From contig JAEZCL010000135.1 in assembly GCA_023433585.1 (NCBI GenBank), positions 1 to 5,933 on the forward strand: DNA of 5,933 bases. Reading direction: 5' to 3'. Shown here in pieces: positions 1 through 2,746 of this stretch. Position numbers and translations under genes: made by a program. The notes beneath the pieces are model-generated. The model worked only from the letters and a program-made list of their open reading frames with translations, did not search any database and was not told the origin of the DNA. The stretch comes from Pseudomonadota bacterium. Lineage in GTDB: Bacteria; Pseudomonadota; Alphaproteobacteria; Caulobacterales; Caulobacteraceae. The first letter of the stretch is position 1. Every line of letters starts with the position of its first letter.

Positions 1-1
1 C

Positions 2-247
2 GCGAGCATGATCGCCGCCTGTCCGAACTGGCTCCCGGCGCCGGCGCCGGCGCCGCCGCAGCATCCGATCCTGCCGGAGCTGGCGACGCGGCCGTGTCCG
101 CTGGCGACCCTGGCTGAAACGGCCACCTGGGCCGATCTGGAGGAAGCCTATCTGCTGCGCGGCCGCCAGCTGGTCGAATGCGACCTGGCGCGGCGGCTGG
201 CGGTGGAGACGCTGGAGGCGGAGCGCCGCGCCGCCGCCGGACTCTGA
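2..247 (+). CDS. 3' end of a small proline-rich lipoprotein, possibly Rz1/LysC-type spanin (5'-truncated)
   Basis: The reading frame is open from the window edge and ends at TGA 245-247. The ATG at 8 is probably not the start: it is followed at once by I-A-A-C (codons 11-22), which looks like a lipoprotein lipobox, so the signal peptide would lie upstream of the window. After the cysteine comes a proline/alanine-rich stretch (PAPAPAPP), then P-C-P-L-A-T-L, a W-x-D-L segment, and a helical tail with a third cysteine (V-E-C-D) rich in Arg, Glu and Leu. A small proline-rich lipoprotein with this C...L...C pattern resembles phage outer-spanin (Rz1/LysC-like) proteins, which help disrupt the outer membrane at lysis. 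That is a family impression, not a match I could test. It could also be an unrelated lipoprotein. Coding is likely; the function is uncertain. Confidence 0.5.
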   Translation, partial: ASMIAACPNWLPAPAPAPPQHPILPELATRPCPLATLAETATWADLEEAYLLRGRQLVECDLARRLAVETLEAERRAAAGL

Positions 248-261
248 AAGAGGGGGTGGGC

Positions 262-295
262 GGCAATATCTGCCCGCCGCTCGGCAGATATTGCC
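262..295 (+). terminator. 13-bp perfect inverted repeat after the upstream gene
   Basis: GGCAATATCTGCC (262-274) and GGCAGATATTGCC (283-295) are perfect inverted repeats around an 8-nt loop, starting 14 nt after the stop codon at 247. The position suggests a terminator or 3'-end hairpin for the upstream gene. No T-tract follows (the sequence continues CCAGGGCC), so an intrinsic terminator is not certain. It also lies about 130-165 bp upstream of the predicted flagellin transcription start, so it could instead be a protein-binding dyad. Confidence 0.45.
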
Positions 296-310
296 CAGGG
301 CCGGGCGCCA

Positions 311-330
311 CTGCGGGCTTTCTGCCGGGC
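311..330 (-). promoter_or_regulatory. Candidate FlbD enhancer (ftr-like) site
   Basis: Read on the minus strand this is GCCCGGCAGAAAGCCCGCAG. It has the general look of Caulobacter ftr elements (CCCGGC, a short A run, then a GC-rich half) bound by the sigma-54 activator FlbD. It is centred about 105 bp upstream of the predicted transcription start, the usual ftr distance. I rely on position and remembered motif shape, so the exact borders are tentative. Confidence 0.35.
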
Positions 331-340
331 GCGTGTAGGG

Positions 341-356
341 TTAATCCATATATAAC
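341..356 (+). promoter_or_regulatory. Weak CtrA-box-like sequence
   Basis: TTAA (341-344), 7 nt, then ATAAC (352-356) matches the CtrA consensus TTAA-N7-TTAAC except for one base. It lies in the AT-rich island upstream of the sigma-54 promoter. AT-rich DNA gives chance matches, and late flagellins are mainly controlled through FlbD and sigma-54, so this is low confidence. Confidence 0.2.
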
Positions 357-363
357 ACAGTAT

Positions 364-376
364 TTTCAAAGTCTTA
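364..376 (+). promoter_or_regulatory. IHF-like binding site
   Basis: TTTCAAAGTCTTA matches the IHF consensus WATCAA-N4-TTR with a single mismatch (second base). It sits in an AT-rich island between the ftr-like element and the -24/-12 promoter, where IHF binds in Caulobacter late flagellar promoters to bend DNA and bring the activator to the polymerase. The placement strengthens a motif that would be weak alone. Confidence 0.5.
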
Positions 377-400
377 GTTCAACTCTTGCGGCGCGGATTC

Positions 401-416
401 TGGCCCGCCACTTGCT
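401..416 (+). promoter_or_regulatory. Sigma-54 (RpoN) -24/-12 promoter of the flagellin gene
   Basis: TGGCCCGCCACTTGCT matches the sigma-54 consensus TGGCNCNNNNNTTGC closely. GG (402-403) and GC (414-415) are separated by exactly 10 nt, as required. The predicted transcription start is about 12 nt beyond the GC, near 426-428, giving a 5' UTR of about 60 nt. Late flagellin genes of Caulobacter use this promoter class, activated by FlbD after hook-basal body assembly. Confidence 0.9.
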
Positions 417-427
417 TGGTGTGGCTC

Positions 428-483
428 GAGCAAAATGCTCCCGGCTGTCAAAATGACGTCGGACACCTTGAAAGAAGGACACC
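428..483 (+). promoter_or_regulatory. Structured flagellin 5' UTR: three tandem mini-hairpins and a GGACACC direct repeat
   Basis: Three small inverted repeats follow one another from the predicted transcript start: GAGCA-AAA-TGCTC (428-440), GTCA-AAA-TGAC (447-457) and CCTT-GAAAG-AAGG (466-478). The last one pairs part of the Shine-Dalgarno AAGGA (475-479). GGACACC occurs twice, at 461-467 and 477-483. Flagellin mRNA leaders in Caulobacter are targets of the translational regulator FlbT, so this leader is a candidate regulatory RNA element. The individual stems are short, so the fold is a proposal. Confidence 0.45.
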
Positions 484-488
484 GTGCC

Positions 489-1322
489 ATGGCGCTGAAC
501 AGCGTTAACACGAACGTGGGCGCAATGATCGCCCTGCAGAACCTGCAACTCACCAACTCCGAGCTGAACACGGTCCAAAACCGGATCAACACCGGCAAGA
601 AGATCAATTCGGCCAAGGACAACGGAGCCATCTGGGCCATCGCCCAGAACCAGCGCGCCGAAATGGGCGCCCTGAACGCCGTCAAGGACAGCCTGCAACG
701 TGGTCAGTCGACCGTCGATGTGGCCATGGCCGCCGGCGAATCGATCTCCGACCTGCTGCTGCAGCTGAAGGAGAAGGCCCTGGCGGCCACCGACGAGACG
801 CTGACCAGCGCCTCGCGCGCCGCCCTGGCCGAGGACTTCGAGTCGATCCGCGACCAGATCACCTCGGTGATCGAGAACGCCAAGTTCAACGGCGCGAACC
901 TGCTCGATGATTCGCTGACCGGCGGTTACAAGGCTCTGGCCTCGGCCGACGGCGTCTCGACCATCGATGTGGGCAACGAGGACATGAGCCTCAGCGGCAG
1001 CGTCGTCACCCTGGGCGCCGGCGACAGCATCACCAGCGTCACCGACGCCTCGGACGCCCTGGCGGCGGTGGACGCCTCCATCGCCAACGTCTCGGCCGCC
1101 CTGGCGCGCCTGGGCACCAGCTCCAAGGCGCTGGGCACCCACCTGACCTTCGTGGGCAAGCTCCAGGACAGCCTGGAAGCCGGCGTGGGCAACCTGGTGG
1201 ACGCGGACCTGGCCAAGGAGAGCGCGCGGCTGACCGCTCTGCAGACCAAGCAACAGCTGGGTGTGCAGGCGCTGTCGATCGCCAACTCCTCCACGTCCAT
1301 GCTGCTCGGACTGTTCCGCTAA
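489..1322 (+). CDS. Flagellin (FljK/FljL type), 277 aa
   Basis: Structural subunit of the flagellar filament, exported through the flagellar type III system and assembled outside the cell. The start at 489 gives MALNSVNTNVGAMIALQNL, the conserved D0 beginning of Caulobacter flagellins, with AAGGA (475-479) 9 nt upstream. In-frame ATGs at 435 and 453 lack a ribosome site and would add a non-conserved extension. D0/D1 helices occupy roughly residues 1-135 (including S-A-K-D-N-G-A-I-W-A-I-A-Q) and the C-terminal ~90 residues (G-N-L-V-D-A-D-L-A-K-E-S-A-R-L, ending G-L-F-R). Between them is only a short Ser/Thr/Gly-rich segment (about 140-190), so there is no large variable D2/D3 domain. The protein has no cysteine. 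Caulobacter flagellins are O-glycosylated on Ser/Thr, and this middle region offers such residues (inference). Transcription is from the sigma-54 promoter at 401-416. FljK and FljL cannot be told apart here. Confidence 0.95.
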   Translation: MALNSVNTNVGAMIALQNLQLTNSELNTVQNRINTGKKINSAKDNGAIWAIAQNQRAEMGALNAVKDSLQRGQSTVDVAMAAGESISDLLLQLKEKALAATDETLTSASRAALAEDFESIRDQITSVIENAKFNGANLLDDSLTGGYKALASADGVSTIDVGNEDMSLSGSVVTLGAGDSITSVTDASDALAAVDASIANVSAALARLGTSSKALGTHLTFVGKLQDSLEAGVGNLVDADLAKESARLTALQTKQQLGVQALSIANSSTSMLLGLFR

Positions 1323-1332
1323 TCGAGGAACG

Positions 1333-1359
1333 GGAGGCGGCGCCGCGTGCGCCGCCTCC
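1333..1359 (+). terminator. 11-bp GC-rich hairpin after the flagellin gene
   Basis: GGAGGCGGCGC (1333-1343) pairs perfectly with GCGCCGCCTCC (1349-1359) around a 5-nt loop, starting 10 nt after the flagellin stop. It is the strongest stem in the window. No T-tract follows, so it may be an atypical terminator or a 3'-end stabiliser that keeps the abundant flagellin message more plentiful than the downstream flaG part. Confidence 0.6.
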
Positions 1360-1362
1360 ATT

Positions 1363-1379
1363 CCTCCGACCATCGGAGG
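1363..1379 (+). repeat. Second hairpin, 7-bp stem, just downstream
   Basis: CCTCCGA (1363-1369) and TCGGAGG (1373-1379) form a perfect 7-bp stem with a 3-nt loop (CCA), 3 nt after the previous hairpin. Its 3' arm plus C1380 (GGAGGC, 1375-1380) can also pair with GCCTCC (1354-1359) of the first hairpin, so the two stems share an alternative pairing. It may be part of a bipartite terminator or an attenuating element before flaG. Confidence 0.5.
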
Positions 1380-1408
1380 CGTCGGCCTGAGGGACGGCGA
1401 AACGAGGG

Positions 1409-1693
1409 ATGGATGCGAATGCCAAGATAATCCGCGTGCAGCCGCCCATGGTCACCGCGACATCGTCTTCACACGAAGGCGATTTCACGGATTCGAGACC
1501 TTCGGAGGATGCCGAGCGTATGGCGCGTTACCGGCTGGTGATCGAGCAGGGCTCCGCCAAGGGAGCCTTTATCTACAAGATCCTGGACCGGGAGACCGGA
1601 GAGGTGATCCGCCAGCTGCCCCGAGAAGAGGTGGCGCGCATCGGCGGACGAAACGACTACGCTGCGGGAGCCGTCATCGACACCCAGATCTGA
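1409..1693 (+). CDS. flaG: FlaG family protein, 94 aa
   Basis: Small flagellar protein of the FlaG family, generally linked to filament length or assembly and encoded beside flagellins. The family core is at about residues 40-78: R-Y-R-L-V-I-E, then F-I-Y-K-I-L-D-R-E-T-G-E-V-I-R-Q-L-P-R-E-E-V, the typical 'D..TGEVIRQ.P.EE' signature. The first ~38 residues are polar and Ser/Thr/Asp-rich, probably disordered, as is usual for the family. There is no signal peptide, membrane segment or cysteine. It lies between two flagellin genes, 86 nt after the first and 137 nt before the second. The start at 1409 is uncertain: GAGGG abuts the ATG with no spacing, and another GAGGGA (1389-1394) is 14 nt away. 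An internal ATG at 1520 has a better placed GGAGGA (1504-1509) and would give a core-only 57-aa product. Confidence 0.88.
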   Translation: MDANAKIIRVQPPMVTATSSSHEGDFTDSRPSEDAERMARYRLVIEQGSAKGAFIYKILDRETGEVIRQLPREEVARIGGRNDYAAGAVIDTQI

Positions 1694-1707
1694 GGATCCG
1701 GCGTGCC

Positions 1708-1770
1708 ATGAAACCCATCACCACCGCCCGACTCCAGGTCGCGGCGGCGATCGTGGTTAGCGCGCGTTAA
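1708..1770 (+). CDS. Possible 20-aa leader mini-ORF upstream of the second flagellin
   Basis: An ATG at 1708 opens a 20-codon frame, MKPITTARLQVAAAIVVSAR, ending in TAA 1768-1770. GAGGA (1692-1696), overlapping the flaG stop, lies 11 nt upstream and could serve as its ribosome binding site. The peptide begins like a short basic N-terminus followed by hydrophobic Val/Ala/Ile residues, but it is too short for coding statistics. It ends inside the palindrome at 1754-1773. It may be a leader peptide, a gene remnant or chance; I recognise no homologue. Confidence 0.25.
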   Translation: MKPITTARLQVAAAIVVSAR

Positions 1771-1773
1771 CCA
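1754..1773 (+). promoter_or_regulatory. 20-bp near-perfect palindrome with a CtrA-type TTAACCAT half-site
   Basis: TGGTTAGCGCGCGTTAACCA is symmetric except at one base pair (G1760/T1767). Its right side, extended by one base, reads TTAACCAT (1767-1774), which I recall as a form of the CtrA binding half-site in Caulobacter cell-cycle promoters. It lies 57 bp before the second flagellin start, in a leader with no sigma-54 promoter, so it is a candidate operator for separate control of that gene. Confidence 0.4.
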
Positions 1774-1796
1774 TACGCTCACGACTCGGTCGATAG

Positions 1797-1823
1797 CGTC
1801 CCCCTCGAAATCCTCGGGGGACG
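1797..1823 (+). promoter_or_regulatory. GC-rich hairpin covering the Shine-Dalgarno of the second flagellin
   Basis: CGTCCCCC (1797-1804) pairs perfectly with GGGGGACG (1816-1823) around an 11-nt loop. The 3' arm contains GGGGGA (1816-1821), the most likely ribosome binding site for the ATG at 1831 (9-nt spacing). If formed, the 8-bp, mostly G-C stem would hide the ribosome site. This suggests translational control that needs a factor or RNA rearrangement to open it, consistent with flagellin control after transcription in Caulobacter. The pairing is seen; the function is inferred. Confidence 0.55.
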
Positions 1824-1830
1824 AAGACCC

Positions 1831-2667
1831 ATGACCAGCAGCGTTCACACCAACACCTCGGCTCTGATCGCCCTTCAGAACCTCAATCAGACCAACCAGC
1901 GGCTCGAGGCCGTCCAGGGTCGGGTGAACACCGGGCTGAAGGTGCAGGGCGCCAAGGACAACGCCTCGGTCTGGGCTATCGCCCAGGGACAGCGCGCGGA
2001 CATGGGCGCGCTGGGCGCCGTGCAGATGAGCCTGGACCGGGCCACGTCGGTGGCCGATGTGGCGCTGTCGGCGGGCGAGACCATTTCCGATCTGCTGAAC
2101 CAGCTGAAGGAGAAGGTCGTCGCCGCCAACGACGAATCGCTCAAGACTCAGTCCCGCGAACTGCTGAACGACGATTTCCAGGCGCTGCTGCGCTCCATCA
2201 GCCAGGCGGTGCAGAACGCGGAGTTCGACGGCGCCAACCTGCTGGATGGTTCGCTGTCGAACGGCGTGAGGTTCCTGGCCAACGCCGAGGCCGACGCCTT
2301 CGTCACCCTGAGCACCCGCGACCTCAGCCTGGGCGGCGGGATCATCGATCTGACGCTGAGCTCCAGCCTGCTGACGCTGACGGGCGCCGCGGACGCGCTG
2401 GATGATCTGAACACCTCGATCTCGCAGGTGAACTCCGCGCTCGGCGCGCTGGGGTCGCAGGCCAAGCAGATCGAGGCGCACAACGGTTTCGTCTCCCGCC
2501 TGATGGACACGCTGGAATCCGGCATCGGCAATCTGGTGGACGCTGACCTGGCCAAGGAGAGCGCGCGGCTGACGGCGCTGCAGGTGCAGCAGCAGCTGGG
2601 TGTGCAGGCGCTGTCCATCGCCAACCAGGCGCCACAGGTGATCCTGTCGCTGTTCCGCGGCGGTTAA
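1831..2667 (+). CDS. fljJ: Flagellin (FljJ type), 278 aa
   Basis: Second filament subunit. It begins MTSSVHTNTSALIALQNLN and carries the same D0/D1 landmarks as the first flagellin: a K-D-N-A-S-V-W-A-I-A-Q segment near residue 50, F-D-G-A-N-L-L-D-G near 135, and G-N-L-V-D-A-D-L-A-K-E-S-A-R-L near 235. It ends L-S-L-F-R-G-G, two glycines longer than the usual LFR end. The central region (about 145-185) is short and there is no cysteine. I call it FljJ-like because it is the more divergent copy and lies directly upstream of flaEY, as I recall for fljJ in Caulobacter; that assignment is moderate. In Caulobacter FljJ is a minor hook-proximal subunit. No sigma-54 promoter is visible upstream, and the start is preceded by an SD-masking hairpin, so its control probably differs from that of the first flagellin. 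Confidence 0.92.
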   Translation: MTSSVHTNTSALIALQNLNQTNQRLEAVQGRVNTGLKVQGAKDNASVWAIAQGQRADMGALGAVQMSLDRATSVADVALSAGETISDLLNQLKEKVVAANDESLKTQSRELLNDDFQALLRSISQAVQNAEFDGANLLDGSLSNGVRFLANAEADAFVTLSTRDLSLGGGIIDLTLSSSLLTLTGAADALDDLNTSISQVNSALGALGSQAKQIEAHNGFVSRLMDTLESGIGNLVDADLAKESARLTALQVQQQLGVQALSIANQAPQVILSLFRGG

Positions 2668-2668
2668 G

Positions 2669-2687
2669 AGCGATTTTTCCGCTTTTT
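2669..2687 (+). terminator. Weak hairpin plus T-tract after the second flagellin
   Basis: AGCG (2669-2672) can pair with CGCT (2680-2683) around a 7-nt loop, and a run of five T ends at 2687. The short stem makes this a weak intrinsic terminator at best, but it is one of the few T-runs in the window and lies just after the stop codon. Read-through into flaEY is plausible. Confidence 0.35.
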
Positions 2688-2732
2688 CCTTCGTGGGTTA
2701 GAGGTTTGTTACCCGTAGGCGGGGGAAGGTCG

Positions 2733-2746
2733 GGGCGGAGCCGCCC
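2733..2746 (+). promoter_or_regulatory. Hairpin around the flaEY ribosome binding site
   Basis: GGGCG (2733-2737) pairs with CGCCC (2742-2746), leaving a GAGC tetraloop. The ATG follows at once at 2747. The GGAG ribosome site (2737-2740, 6-nt spacing) is split between the last stem base and the loop. The inverted repeat is visible, but in GC-rich DNA such short stems also arise by chance. Its value is mainly that the other two flagellar starts share the arrangement. Confidence 0.4.

Noticed and set aside
435..488. Upstream in-frame ATGs (435, 453) as the true start of the first flagellin
   Set aside because: No ribosome site precedes them, ATG 435 is only about 8 nt from the predicted transcript start, and the conserved flagellin N-terminus begins at 489 with AAGGA properly spaced.
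366..1373. A 335-codon minus-strand frame opposite the first flagellin
   Set aside because: Antisense shadow of a certain flagellin gene; composition is low complexity (Gly, Gln, Val, His) with no recognisable family.
1657..2481. A 274-codon minus-strand frame opposite the second flagellin
   Set aside because: Same kind of shadow; it overlaps the confident flagellin and the end of flaG and has no domain signature.
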